From assembly GCA_023665865.1 (NCBI GenBank), contig JAMPDC010000001.1, forward strand, positions 654,260 through 718,259: a stretch of DNA of 64,000 bases, written 5' to 3'. The notes under the pieces are model-generated. The model was not told the DNA's origin and did no database searches. It saw nothing but the letters and a program-made list of their open reading frames with translations. The stretch is from Staphylococcus sp. GTDB taxonomy: Bacteria; Bacteroidota; Bacteroidia; Bacteroidales; Muribaculaceae. This document shows, piece by piece, positions 36,174 to 45,479 of this stretch; the first letter of the stretch is position 1; each line of letters begins with the position of its first letter. A program made the translations under genes and the position numbers.

Positions 36174-38006
36174 ATGAGTTTCCCATTGAAAAGCGCAGCA
36201 AGTACCGAGGGCAGGCGAATGGCCGGTGCCCGTGCACTTTGGCGCGCCAACGGCATGAAGGAAGAGCAGTTTGGCAAACCGATAATAGCAATAGTAAATT
36301 CCTTCACTCAATTTGTACCAGGCCACACCCATCTCCATGAGGTCGGCCAGATCGTCAAACAGGAAATCGAGAAGCAGGGATGCTTCGCCGCCGAATTCAA
36401 CACCATCGCTATCGACGACGGTATCGCCATGGGCCACGACGGCATGCTCTATTCCCTGCCCTCACGCGATATGATCGCAGACTCCATCGAATATATGGTC
36501 AATGCCCACAAAGCCGATGCGATGGTCTGCATCTCCAACTGCGACAAAGTCACCCCCGGCATGCTCATGGCCGCTATGCGCCTCAACATACCTGCGATCT
36601 TCGTCTCGGGAGGCCCTATGGAGGCCGGCGATGTCAACGGTCGCGCAGTCGACCTCATCGACATCATGATCGATGCCGCCGACACCTCTGTCAGCGCCTC
36701 AGACGTGACCGAGCTGGAGAAAAAAGGCTGCCCCACCTGCGGCTCATGCTCAGGCATGTTTACCGCCAACTCAATGAACTCGCTCAACGAGGCTATCGGC
36801 ATGGCTCTCCCCGGCAACGGCACCATCGTGGCCACCCACATCAACCGTCTCGAACTTTTCAAAAAGGCAGCTGACCAGATCGTCAAAAACACCTATGCCT
36901 ACTACCGCGACGGCGACGAGAGTGTGCTCCCGCGCAACATAGCCACACGTCAGGCCATGCTCAACGCCATGACCCTCGACATCGCTATGGGCGGTTCGAC
37001 CAATACGGTGCTCCACCTCCTCGCCGTGGCCCACGAAGCCGGCGCAGACTTCACGATGGACGACATCGACAAGCTCTCGCGCAAGACTCCGGTGCTCTGC
37101 AAGGTGGCCCCCAACTCCCACTACCACATCCAGGATGTCAACCGCGCAGGCGGCATCCTCTCTATAATGAAGATCCTTGCCGAGGCAGGTCTCGTCGACA
37201 GCACTGTCAACCGCGTCGACGGCATGACGCTCGGACAGGCGATAGACCGCTTTGCCATCGGAGGAAAGGATTTCGACGACAAGGCTGACGAGCTATGGAA
37301 AAGCGCTCCGGGCATGAAGCGCACCACAGAGCTCGGCAAACAGATGGCGTATTACAGTGACCTTGACACCGACCGTGCCAACGGCTGCATCCGCGACATG
37401 GAGCATGCCTATGTGAAGGACGGCGGTCTCGCTGTCCTCAAAGGCAACATTGCTCTCGACGGCTGCGTGGTCAAGACTGCCGGCGTCGACGAAAGCATCT
37501 TCCGCTTCAGTGGCCCGGCCAAGGTCTTCACCTCGCAGGAAGCAGCAGTCGACGGCATCCTACGCGACAAAGTGAAGAGCGGCGACGTGGTCGTCATCAC
37601 CTACGAAGGCCCCAAAGGTGGCCCCGGCATGCAGGAAATGCTCTACCCCACCTCCTATATCAAGAGTAAGCATCTCGGCAAAGAGTGTGCGCTCATCACC
37701 GACGGACGTTTCTCCGGAGGCACTTCAGGCCTTTCAATCGGCCACATCTCGCCCGAGGCGGCAAACGGCGGCAACATCGGCCTTGTCCGCGACGGCGACA
37801 TCATAGAGATTGACATCCCTGCCCGCAGCATCAATGTCAGGCTCACCGACTCAGAGCTCGCCTCCCGCCGCAAGGAAGAGGAAGCCCACGGCCCGAAGGC
37901 ATTCACCGCACGCGACCGCGACCGCAAAGTCTCCCAGGCTCTCCGCGCCTATGCCGCCATGGTGACATCAGCCGACAAGGGAGGAGTCAGAAAGCTCGAC
38001 GACTGA
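36174..38006 (+). CDS. ilvD: Dihydroxy-acid dehydratase
   Basis: 610 residues. The cluster-binding and signature motifs are present: [11 protein letters not shown] near residue 120, [17 protein letters not shown] near 186 and [19 protein letters not shown] near 508. It makes 2-oxoisovalerate and 2-oxo-3-methylvalerate in valine and isoleucine synthesis. It is the first gene of ilvD-ilvB-ilvN-thioesterase-ilvC. The start gives the expected N terminus ([27 protein letters not shown]). Confidence 0.97.
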   Translation: MSFPLKSAASTEGRRMAGARALWRANGMKEEQFGKPIIAIVNSFTQFVPGHTHLHEVGQIVKQEIEKQGCFAAEFNTIAIDDGIAMGHDGMLYSLPSRDMIADSIEYMVNAHKADAMVCISNCDKVTPGMLMAAMRLNIPAIFVSGGPMEAGDVNGRAVDLIDIMIDAADTSVSASDVTELEKKGCPTCGSCSGMFTANSMNSLNEAIGMALPGNGTIVATHINRLELFKKAADQIVKNTYAYYRDGDESVLPRNIATRQAMLNAMTLDIAMGGSTNTVLHLLAVAHEAGADFTMDDIDKLSRKTPVLCKVAPNSHYHIQDVNRAGGILSIMKILAEAGLVDSTVNRVDGMTLGQAIDRFAIGGKDFDDKADELWKSAPGMKRTTELGKQMAYYSDLDTDRANGCIRDMEHAYVKDGGLAVLKGNIALDGCVVKTAGVDESIFRFSGPAKVFTSQEAAVDGILRDKVKSGDVVVITYEGPKGGPGMQEMLYPTSYIKSKHLGKECALITDGRFSGGTSGLSIGHISPEAANGGNIGLVRDGDIIEIDIPARSINVRLTDSELASRRKEEEAHGPKAFTARDRDRKVSQALRAYAAMVTSADKGGVRKLDD

Positions 38007-38096
38007 CACAGCTCACCCTCTCCATCCCCCTACCACAACCTCTAAGGTATCAGATTTAATAACTCACCGCAAAACCATAATTCAGACTTACTTTGT

Positions 38097-39821
38097 ATGG
38101 GTGAACGTATAACAGGCGCAGAAGCAGTGTGCCGCGCACTCGTAGCTGAAGATGTCACAACACTTTTCGGCTATCCCGGAGGCCAGATAATGCCCTTCTA
38201 CGACAAACTCTACGACTACTCCGACAGTCTCAACCACATACTCGCACGCCACGAGCAGGGAGCCGTCCATGCCGCCCAGGGCTATGCGCGTGTCTCAGGC
38301 AAAGTCGGTGTCGTCACAGTCACTTCCGGTCCTGCCGCCACAAATGTCATCACCGGCATAGCTGACGCCAACGTCGACTGCACACCGCTCGTCGTCATCA
38401 CTGGCCAGGTCGGTGTCAACTCGCTCGGCTCCGATGCTTTTCAGGAAACCGACGTCATCGGCATCACCCAGCCTATCACCAAGTGGGCTTTTCAGGTGCG
38501 CCGTCCCGAGGAAATCCCCTGGGCCATAGCCCGTGCCTTCTACATAGCCTCGACCGGTCGCCCCGGCCCCGTCGTCATCGATCTCACCCGCGATGCCCAG
38601 GTTGGCGAACTCGAATGGAACTACGAGCGCATCAAATATATCCGCAGCTATAATCCGGATCCCGAACTTCTCCCAGGCGACATCACCAGCGCAGCCGGTC
38701 TCATCAACCGCGCCGAGCACCCGATGATCATAGCCGGCCACGGCGTTATGCTCGCCAATGCTGAAGACGAGCTCCGCGCGCTGGCCGAAAAGGCCGGCAT
38801 CCCCGTCGCCACTACACTGCTCGGACTCTCGACCATCCCTTCCGACCATCCGCTCAACAAAGGCATGGTCGGCATGCACGGCAACATCGGCCCGAACATC
38901 AACACTAACCGCGCCGATGTCATCCTTGCCATAGGCATGCGCTTTGACGACCGCGCGACCGGCGCCGTCAGCAAATATGCACCCCAGGCCAAGATCATCC
39001 ACGTCGACATCGACCGCAGCGAGTTTAACAAGAACGTCAAGTGTCACACTTCGATCTATGGCGACGCCAAAAAGGTGCTCCAGGCACTCCTGCCACTCAT
39101 CAACAAGTCGAGCCACTCCGAATGGCTGGCCGAATTTGACCGCCCCGAGAAAGTGGAATATGAAGAGGTCATCAAACGTGAACTCGAACCGACCGACATC
39201 CCCGCCGGCGGAGCGATGCGCATGGGCGAAGTGATCCGCAAAATCTCAGAAGCGTCAGACAACAAGGGAATCATCGTGACCGACGTAGGCCAGAACCAGA
39301 TGATGAGCGCCCGCTATTTCAAATATACACTTCCGAAGAGCATGATCACCTCCGGTGGTCTCGGCACTATGGGATTCTGCCTCCCGGCAGCAATCGGCGC
39401 AAAGATCGCCTCCCCCGGGCGCAAGGTCTTCGCTTTCATGGGCGACGGCGGCTTCCAGATGACCATGCAGGAACTCGGCACCATGCTTGCATACAACATC
39501 GGTGTCAAGATCATCATCCTCAACAATGACTTCCTCGGCAACGTCCGCCAGTGGCAGGCCATGTTCTACAACAACCGCTTCTCGGCCACTCCGATGATCA
39601 ACCCCGATTTCGTCACCATCGCCTCGGCCTACGGATTCAAGGCCGAGCGTGTCGCCTGCCGCGAGGAACTCGACGCAGCCATCAGCCGCATGATGGACGA
39701 CGACGAGACCTATCTCCTCGATGTCAACATCGACCCCGAGGATATGGTCTTCCCCATGATCGCCCCGGGTTCAGGCATCAACGAAATCCTCTTGAATGTC
39801 ACGACAAAGTATCAGGCCTAA
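38097..39821 (+). CDS. ilvB: Acetolactate synthase, large (catalytic) subunit
   Basis: 574 residues with the three-domain thiamine-diphosphate fold. The N-terminal LFGYPGGQIMPFYD and HEQGAVHAAQGYARVSGKVG carry the catalytic Glu. The ThDP/Mg motif is GDGGFQMTMQELGTMLAYNIGVKIIILNN near residue 450. It condenses pyruvate with pyruvate or 2-oxobutyrate. The regulatory subunit gene follows after 13 bases. Confidence 0.97.
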   Translation: MGERITGAEAVCRALVAEDVTTLFGYPGGQIMPFYDKLYDYSDSLNHILARHEQGAVHAAQGYARVSGKVGVVTVTSGPAATNVITGIADANVDCTPLVVITGQVGVNSLGSDAFQETDVIGITQPITKWAFQVRRPEEIPWAIARAFYIASTGRPGPVVIDLTRDAQVGELEWNYERIKYIRSYNPDPELLPGDITSAAGLINRAEHPMIIAGHGVMLANAEDELRALAEKAGIPVATTLLGLSTIPSDHPLNKGMVGMHGNIGPNINTNRADVILAIGMRFDDRATGAVSKYAPQAKIIHVDIDRSEFNKNVKCHTSIYGDAKKVLQALLPLINKSSHSEWLAEFDRPEKVEYEEVIKRELEPTDIPAGGAMRMGEVIRKISEASDNKGIIVTDVGQNQMMSARYFKYTLPKSMITSGGLGTMGFCLPAAIGAKIASPGRKVFAFMGDGGFQMTMQELGTMLAYNIGVKIIILNNDFLGNVRQWQAMFYNNRFSATPMINPDFVTIASAYGFKAERVACREELDAAISRMMDDDETYLLDVNIDPEDMVFPMIAPGSGINEILLNVTTKYQA

Positions 39822-39834
39822 GCTCAAGAAATAA

Positions 39835-40386
39835 ATGGAAAAACAACTCTTCACCATATCGGTCTTCACCGAAAACCAGGTCGGTCTTCTCAACCGCATC
39901 TCCATCATCTTCACCCGCCGTGGCCTCAACCTCGAAAGCGTCTCCTCCAGCCCGAGCTCAATGGCAGGCATCCACAAGATGAACTTCACCTGTTCGTCTG
40001 ACCGCGAGACCATGGAGAAAGTCATCAAACAGATTGAAAAGTGCATAGATGTGCTCCGTGCATATCTCTACACCGATGACGAGATCATCTATCAGGAAGT
40101 AGCGCTCTACAAGGTGCCGACCCAGAAACTCCTCGACGAAAAAGAGTTTGAGCGCATCATCCGCGTCCACAACGCCCGCATCCTCGAACTGACACGCGAA
40201 TACACCATTCTCGAAAAGACAGGCCACGAAAGCGAGACCCAGGCTCTCTACGAACTGCTTGCGAAATATGGTATCCTCCAGTTCATCCGCTCCGGACGCA
40301 TCTGCATCACCAAGTCGCCGACAGAACATTTCACCCACTTTCTTGAGGAAGAGAGAAACCGATCCAAGTCTTTCGGCCTGGAATGA
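39835..40386 (+). CDS. ilvN: Acetolactate synthase, regulatory (small) subunit
   Basis: 183 residues. An N-terminal ACT domain (FTISVFTENQVGLLNRISIIFTRRGLNLESVS) binds the feedback inhibitor, usually valine. The C-terminal domain has the ILELTREYTILEKTGHESE and LLAKYGILQFIRSGRICI stretches of IlvH/IlvN. It activates the preceding catalytic subunit and gives it feedback control. Confidence 0.95.
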   Translation: MEKQLFTISVFTENQVGLLNRISIIFTRRGLNLESVSSSPSSMAGIHKMNFTCSSDRETMEKVIKQIEKCIDVLRAYLYTDDEIIYQEVALYKVPTQKLLDEKEFERIIRVHNARILELTREYTILEKTGHESETQALYELLAKYGILQFIRSGRICITKSPTEHFTHFLEEERNRSKSFGLE

Positions 40387-40427
40387 TCCTGACCGCCCAC
40401 ACACTCATCCCACCACACGCATAAGGA

Positions 40428-41180
40428 ATGTCAACAGAATCTAAAATATTCTCCTACGAGCTCTTTCTCCCCGCCTCTGAGGTCAACGCCCAGCGCGAGA
40501 TGCCACTGTCACGCATAGTCACGACAATCATCGATGTCGCCACGGCCCACGCCAACCGTCTCGGGATCGGGTTTGACCGCATGATTCAGGAAGGGATCTC
40601 ATGGGTGTTGAGCCGTCTGACCATTGACATCATGGAGAGTCCGGCCGTCAACCATACATACCGCATCGACACATGGGTGGAAAACACCAACCGCCTTTTC
40701 TCCGACCGAAACTTCGCCATGTTTGACGCGAAGACGGGAGAAGAGGTGCTCCGCGCCCACTCGACTTGGATGGCCATCAATATGACCACCCGACGTCCCG
40801 GTGACCTCACCCCGATCTGGGAAGGCAAAGACATTGTGCTTGACCGCCCCTTCGGTGGCGATAAAGGAGGTAAGCTCCTGCCGCTGACCTCACCCGAGAC
40901 CGAACACAGCTACCGTTTCGCCGTCTCGGACATTGATGTCAACCGCCACGTCACCACACGGCGCTACATCGACCTCATGACCGACCTATGGTCGCTCGAC
41001 CACTATGAGCGCAACAGAATCGGGCGCTTCGAGGTGGCTTTCAAACATGAAGCCCAATATGACGAGGAAGCGACGGTCGGACGTGCCCCACACGAGGGGA
41101 GCCCGGAGGTGGCCGACATACAGATCGCCGTCAACTCCACCCCCTGCTGCCTCAGCCGCATCCATTTTATCCCGCGCTGA
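40428..41180 (+). CDS. Acyl-ACP thioesterase (FatA/PF01643 family)
   Basis: 250 residues with a double hot-dog fold pattern. The N-terminal hot-dog (ANRLGIGFDRMIQEGISWVLSRLTIDI) and second hot-dog (FAVSDIDVNRHVTTRRYIDLMTD, with the Asn/His catalytic region) fit bacterial acyl-ACP thioesterases. The enzyme releases free fatty acids from acyl-ACP in the cytosol. Its place between ilvN and ilvC recurs in Bacteroidales and suggests a link between branched-chain precursors and fatty acid release; the exact substrate is unknown. Confidence 0.88.
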   Translation: MSTESKIFSYELFLPASEVNAQREMPLSRIVTTIIDVATAHANRLGIGFDRMIQEGISWVLSRLTIDIMESPAVNHTYRIDTWVENTNRLFSDRNFAMFDAKTGEEVLRAHSTWMAINMTTRRPGDLTPIWEGKDIVLDRPFGGDKGGKLLPLTSPETEHSYRFAVSDIDVNRHVTTRRYIDLMTDLWSLDHYERNRIGRFEVAFKHEAQYDEEATVGRAPHEGSPEVADIQIAVNSTPCCLSRIHFIPR

Positions 41181-41233
41181 GACACAAACTGACAAGAATC
41201 ATTTGTAACGAAACATAAAATACCCAAAATCTT

Positions 41234-42277
41234 ATGGCAAAATTAAATTTCGGCGGTGTTGAAGAGACAGTTGTCACCCGCGAAGAATTCCCTTTGGAAA
41301 AAGCACGCGAAGTGCTCAAAGATGAAACCATCGCAGTCATCGGCTACGGTGTTCAGGGTCCCGGCCAGGGCCTTGACCTGCGCGACAACGGCTTCAACGT
41401 GATCGTCGGCCAGCGCGAAGGCAAGACTTACGACAAGGCAGTGGCCGACGGATGGGTTCCCGGCGAGACTCTCTTCTCCATCGAAGAAGCCTGCAAGCGC
41501 GGCACCATCATCATGTGTCTTCTCAGCGATGCCGCTGTCATCTCCCAGTGGCCCACCATCAAGAAACACCTCACTCCCGGCAAGGCTCTCTACTTCAGCC
41601 ACGGCTTCGCCATCAACTGGAGCGACCGCACCGGCGTGGTTCCCCCCGCAGATGTCGACGTGATCATGGTTGCCCCCAAGGGTTCCGGCACAATGCTCCG
41701 TATCCTCTTCAAGGAAGGCAAAGGCACCAACTCGAGCTTCGCTGTCTATCAGGACGCAACCGGCCGTGCGCTTGACCGCACACTCGCCCTCGGCATCGGC
41801 ATCGGTTCGGGCTATCTCTTTGAGACCACTTTCCAGCGCGAGGCTGTCAGCGACCTCACCGGCGAACGCGGTTCTCTCATGGGTGCTATCCAGGGCCTCC
41901 TCCTCGCCCAGTACGAAGTGCTCCGCGAGAATGGCCACACACCCTCCGAGGCCTTCAACGAGACTGTCGAAGAGCTCACCCAGTCACTCATGCCCCTCTT
42001 CGCTGCAAAGGGTATGGACTGGATGTATGCCAACTGCTCTACCACCGCACAGCGCGGTGCCCTCGACTGGATGGGCCCGTTCCACGATGCGGTCAAGCCC
42101 GTTGTCTATGATCTCTACGAGAGCGTGAAGAGCGGTCGTGAGGCACAGCGTTCAATCGATTCAAACACTCAGCCCGACTACCGCGAGAAGCTTGAGGAAG
42201 AACTCAAGGCTCTCCGCGAGAGCGAAATGTGGCGTGCAGGCGCTACTGTCCGCACTCTCCGTCCCGAGAACGTGTAA
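41234..42277 (+). CDS. ilvC: Ketol-acid reductoisomerase
   Basis: 347 residues, class I length. The nucleotide-binding VIGYGVQGPGQGLDLRDNG near residue 36 has the Bacteroidetes variant of the usual GYGSQG motif. Later motifs MVAPKGSGTMLRILFKEGKG and the Mg-binding SDLTGERGSLMGAIQG are clear. It converts acetolactate and acetohydroxybutyrate to the dihydroxy acids used by IlvD. It is the last gene of the operon. Confidence 0.96.
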   Translation: MAKLNFGGVEETVVTREEFPLEKAREVLKDETIAVIGYGVQGPGQGLDLRDNGFNVIVGQREGKTYDKAVADGWVPGETLFSIEEACKRGTIIMCLLSDAAVISQWPTIKKHLTPGKALYFSHGFAINWSDRTGVVPPADVDVIMVAPKGSGTMLRILFKEGKGTNSSFAVYQDATGRALDRTLALGIGIGSGYLFETTFQREAVSDLTGERGSLMGAIQGLLLAQYEVLRENGHTPSEAFNETVEELTQSLMPLFAAKGMDWMYANCSTTAQRGALDWMGPFHDAVKPVVYDLYESVKSGREAQRSIDSNTQPDYREKLEEELKALRESEMWRAGATVRTLRPENV

Positions 42278-42296
42278 TCGTCCAAACACTCTTATA

Positions 42297-42357
42297 AACA
42301 GAACTACACGCAAGCCGGTGTGTCAGACACACTGCCTGCGTGTAGTTCTGTTTTTTA
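42297..42357. terminator. Bidirectional terminator between ilvC and the flippase-like gene
   Basis: A 16-base perfect stem (42297-42312 with 42337-42352) encloses an inner GTGTGTC/ACACAC hairpin and is followed by TTTTA on the plus strand. Confidence 0.85.
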
Positions 42358-42364
42358 TACCTTT

Positions 42365-43441
42365 TCATGCCTGCTTCACAGCCCCACGGCGAAGCGAGCG
42401 GCGCGAGATCATGATGTAGAATGCGGCGAAAATACCCGAAGCTATAAGGATTATTGTCTGGAAACTCCAGCACACAATCGAATATGCCGTACCGTCGCTG
42501 TCGGAGATACCGAAAAGACTGAGGGCAAACATCACGGCAAGATTCCAGGGGCCAAGACCGCCGTTTGACGGCACTCCCATGCTGCATGAACCAAAGACAA
42601 AGACTACAAGGCCGGGGATGAGTCCGAGGTAATAACCGTCGCCGGTGATCAGTTCACGCGTGAAGGGGAAAGCGAAGAAACAGACATAGGTCTCGAAAAA
42701 GTAACAGATCCAGATGCCGAATGTGAGCACAATATAGAGTCCAGTGCCTTTCATGTGGAACAGCACCTTGAAACCGTTCCATATACGCATGGCGCTGGCG
42801 TTGATACCGCTCACGAATTTGGTGTCGCGGAAAAAGTATTCACCCACGGCTACAACCACGACAACAGCGGCAAGCCATATCCACAAAGTATCGCCAGTGG
42901 CCACCCTGTCTATCGCCTCGCCGATGGGATAACGGTCAAGAAACTTATCCATCTCAGGCCGCGCGACAAAAAGAGTGACTATGAGCAGCAAAAGTATCAT
43001 GATGCCGTCCGACGCACGGTCACCGAGATCCGTACCGACCACTGTCGAGAGCTTGCAATCCTCGCGCTTGGAGATGTAGACACAGCGCCATGCCTCTCCG
43101 AGAAAAGGAAACACGAGATTGAGCGCGTAGGCTCCGAAAATCGACACACTCTCGGCCACGGCCGGAATCCGCGGGATCCCCGCCGCGCGCAGCTGTATGC
43201 CCCAGCGGATACCGCGTATGATATGCGACAAAACCGTTATCGCCATCATGAGAAAGATGTAGCGGTAGTCGACCCCCTGCTTGATGATCTCCTCGACCTG
43301 ATGGATGTTGACCTTGTGGAGCAACCATACGATCAACCCGACCGATATGGCAAGCGGCAGGACATATTTCAACACACGGCCACCGATACCGATGACATCA
43401 CGCGTTGTGGAAGTGGTGGATGTTTGCTTTGATGTATTCAC
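42365..43441 (-). CDS. Flippase-like / lysylphosphatidylglycerol synthase-type membrane protein (UPF0104)
   Basis: About 358 residues from the GTG at 43441 (NTSKQTSTTSTTRDV follows); the open frame runs on into gluQ but that part has no support. About eight hydrophobic segments are visible (for example YVLPLAISVGLIVWLL, YIFLMMAITVLSHIIRG, WIWLAAVVVVVAVGEYFF, GLVVFVFGSCSMGVPSNGGLGPWNLAVM). The pattern GAYALNLVFPFLGEAWRCVYISK and the PSNGGLGPW motif match the UPF0104/AglD-like flippase-like family. Likely a lipid- or glycolipid-related transporter; its substrate is unknown. It lies 31 bases behind gluQ. Confidence 0.75.
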   Translation of the reverse strand: MNTSKQTSTTSTTRDVIGIGGRVLKYVLPLAISVGLIVWLLHKVNIHQVEEIIKQGVDYRYIFLMMAITVLSHIIRGIRWGIQLRAAGIPRIPAVAESVSIFGAYALNLVFPFLGEAWRCVYISKREDCKLSTVVGTDLGDRASDGIMILLLLIVTLFVARPEMDKFLDRYPIGEAIDRVATGDTLWIWLAAVVVVVAVGEYFFRDTKFVSGINASAMRIWNGFKVLFHMKGTGLYIVLTFGIWICYFFETYVCFFAFPFTRELITGDGYYLGLIPGLVVFVFGSCSMGVPSNGGLGPWNLAVMFALSLFGISDSDGTAYSIVCWSFQTIILIASGIFAAFYIMISRRSLRRGAVKQA

Positions 43442-43472
43442 ATCTTTTAAACAACCGCCTGCCGAAATTTGC

Positions 43473-44441
43473 TCACGGCACCGTGGTGATTTTTTTAGAC
43501 CGGACCGGTTGAATCTTCCTCCAGTCAAAGGCATTGATAAGTTCGTCGAGCAGACACGCACCCTGATCGGCAGTGATTCCGGCAAGTGCCCCCACCATCC
43601 CGAGAATCTCTTCGGGCGAATAGCGTCTGCGAAGTTCCTCCATGCTCATCGAGGCATCGCGTTTCGACAGGCGCTGCATATTATCGTTGCAGATAAGCGG
43701 CAGATGCGCGTAGGCCGGAGCCTCAAGCCCGAGCAGACGATAGAGATAGAGCTGCTGTGCGGTGGAAAGAAGCAAGTCATTGCCACGCACAACCTCCGTC
43801 ACCCCCATCAGCGCATCGTCGACAACCACGGCAAGCTGGTAGGCCCACGCTCCGTCAGAGCGCCGGAGCACAAAATCCCCGCAGTGGACGGCAAGATTGG
43901 TCGACTGAGGGCCATAGACCATATCGGTGAACCGGATCTCTTCATCGGGGACTATGAGCCGCGTCGCATGACGCCTCGTCAGATCGGCCCGTGGCTCCAC
44001 GCCTGCAACCGGACGGCAGGTGCCGCGATAGATGACACGTCCGTCAGACTCATGCGGGGCCTGGGTAGCCATGATGTCTGCGCGTGTGCAGAAACAGGGA
44101 TATGTCAGTCCCGTAGAGGTCAGCCGCCCAAGAAAATCCTCATAGAAACCGTCACGGAGACTCTGGCGGTAGGGACCGTGGTCTCCACGACCGTCGAGAC
44201 CTCCCTCATCCCAGTCAAGACCGAGCCAGAGGAGATCATCCTCAATCTGCGAGGCATATTCAGTCTTCGAGCGTTGCGGATCAAGATCCTCAATGCGCAA
44301 TATCCATTTTCCACCCCGGCTCCGCACCGAAAGCCACGAAATCACAGCCGTGAAAACATTTCCAAAGTGCATGCGTCCGGTCGGCGACGGCGCGAAACGG
44401 CCGACCGGTTTCTGCGGATGAACCTCTGTTTGCCTGTCCAT
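43473..44441 (-). CDS. gluQ: Glutamyl-Q tRNA(Asp) synthetase-like protein
   Basis: 322 residues, matching GluQ rather than full GltX because the anticodon-binding domain is missing. The HIGH-type motif is FAPSPTGRMHFGNV at residue 16. The zinc site is CFCTRAD ... YRGTCR (Cys-x-Cys and Tyr-x3-Cys) and the KMSKS-type motif is QRLSKRDASM near residue 256. GluQ attaches glutamate to queuosine of tRNA-Asp. It lies 39 bases behind the btuC gene and may be read through from that operon. Confidence 0.88.
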   Translation of the reverse strand: MDRQTEVHPQKPVGRFAPSPTGRMHFGNVFTAVISWLSVRSRGGKWILRIEDLDPQRSKTEYASQIEDDLLWLGLDWDEGGLDGRGDHGPYRQSLRDGFYEDFLGRLTSTGLTYPCFCTRADIMATQAPHESDGRVIYRGTCRPVAGVEPRADLTRRHATRLIVPDEEIRFTDMVYGPQSTNLAVHCGDFVLRRSDGAWAYQLAVVVDDALMGVTEVVRGNDLLLSTAQQLYLYRLLGLEAPAYAHLPLICNDNMQRLSKRDASMSMEELRRRYSPEEILGMVGALAGITADQGACLLDELINAFDWRKIQPVRSKKITTVP

Positions 44442-44480
44442 TGATTTTTTGGGAAAGATATGAATGAATATTCCGATAGA

Positions 44481-45479
44481 TTAAGCCTTACGGCGATGGC
44501 CGACGAGCACCCATATCACAACCGGTGCGCCAATCAGCGGCGTTACGGCATTGATGGGAAGCACCGAATCGGTCGGGAGCACGCAGAGCAGATTGCACGC
44601 CAGGGCTACAGCCGCTCCGGTGAGAAAACACGCAGGCATCAACACCCGATGGTTGTCGCTGCGGAAGATCAGTCGGGCAATGTGAGGGACGGCGAGTCCG
44701 ATAAACGACACCGGCCCACAGAAAGCTGTGATGACGGCAGTGAGAAGCCCCGTGGCAAATAGGAGCAGATTGCGTATGAAGCGCAGGTTGACACCAAGAT
44801 TACGCGCATAGCCATCGCCGAGCAGCAGCAGGTTGAGCGGTTTGACCAATAAAGCGGCCACAAGGAGACCGGCGAGGCAGAGACCGCCGTAGAGCGGCAT
44901 CTGGGCAAGCGAAACACCGTTGAATGTACTCATGCCCCACATGACGTAGCTCTGCACCCCTTCAGCCGATGACACATAGTTGAGGAGCATGATGGCCGAA
45001 GAGACAAGATAGCCAATCATGATACCGGTGATCAGGAGCATCAGATCGTTTTTCAGTATGGTGGAGAGACCTAAAAGCACAGCCATGACGAGCATGCTTC
45101 CCGCAAAGGCTCCGACAACTACGGCCGTGTAGCCCCCGACGGTAAAATCTCCCGCCGTCAACGAGCCCCCGAAGAGGAGCATCACCAACGCCACGCCAAG
45201 ACTTGCTCCTGAATTTATGCCGAGCACCGACGGGCCTGCGAGCGGATTGCGGAAGGCTGTCTGGAGCAGCAAGCCTGAAGCGGCCAGTCCGGCTCCGGCA
45301 AGCAGCGCTGTCAACGCCATGGGAAGACGGCTGCCGATAACGATAAACTCAACTGTGTCACCATCACCGTGTCCCATAAGTATGGCCATGACCTCGGATG
45401 CCGGCAACGATACCGACCCCCAGAAGAGGTTTGCCAGAAACAATAGGACGACGGCAGCTATGGTGATGAAGAATTTCAT
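44481..45479 (-). CDS. btuC: FecCD-type ABC permease, probable cobalamin permease BtuC
   Basis: 332 residues with about ten membrane segments. GPVSFIGLAVPHIARLIFRSDNH near residue 250 contains the typical FecCD coupling region, and GINSGASLGVALVMLLFG the periplasmic-proximal signature. It would carry cobalamin across the inner membrane. ATG overlaps the stop of the binding protein gene by 4 bases. Iron-siderophore permeases look similar; the cobalamin role comes from the riboswitch and btuB/btuG in the same operon. No ATPase gene follows. Confidence 0.85.
   Translation of the reverse strand: MKFFITIAAVVLLFLANLFWGSVSLPASEVMAILMGHGDGDTVEFIVIGSRLPMALTALLAGAGLAASGLLLQTAFRNPLAGPSVLGINSGASLGVALVMLLFGGSLTAGDFTVGGYTAVVVGAFAGSMLVMAVLLGLSTILKNDLMLLITGIMIGYLVSSAIMLLNYVSSAEGVQSYVMWGMSTFNGVSLAQMPLYGGLCLAGLLVAALLVKPLNLLLLGDGYARNLGVNLRFIRNLLLFATGLLTAVITAFCGPVSFIGLAVPHIARLIFRSDNHRVLMPACFLTGAAVALACNLLCVLPTDSVLPINAVTPLIGAPVVIWVLVGHRRKA

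Noticed and set aside
43305-44444. 379-codon plus-strand open frame opposite gluQ and the flippase-like gene
   Set aside because: gluQ on the minus strand has HIGH, zinc and KMSKS-type motifs; this frame has none.
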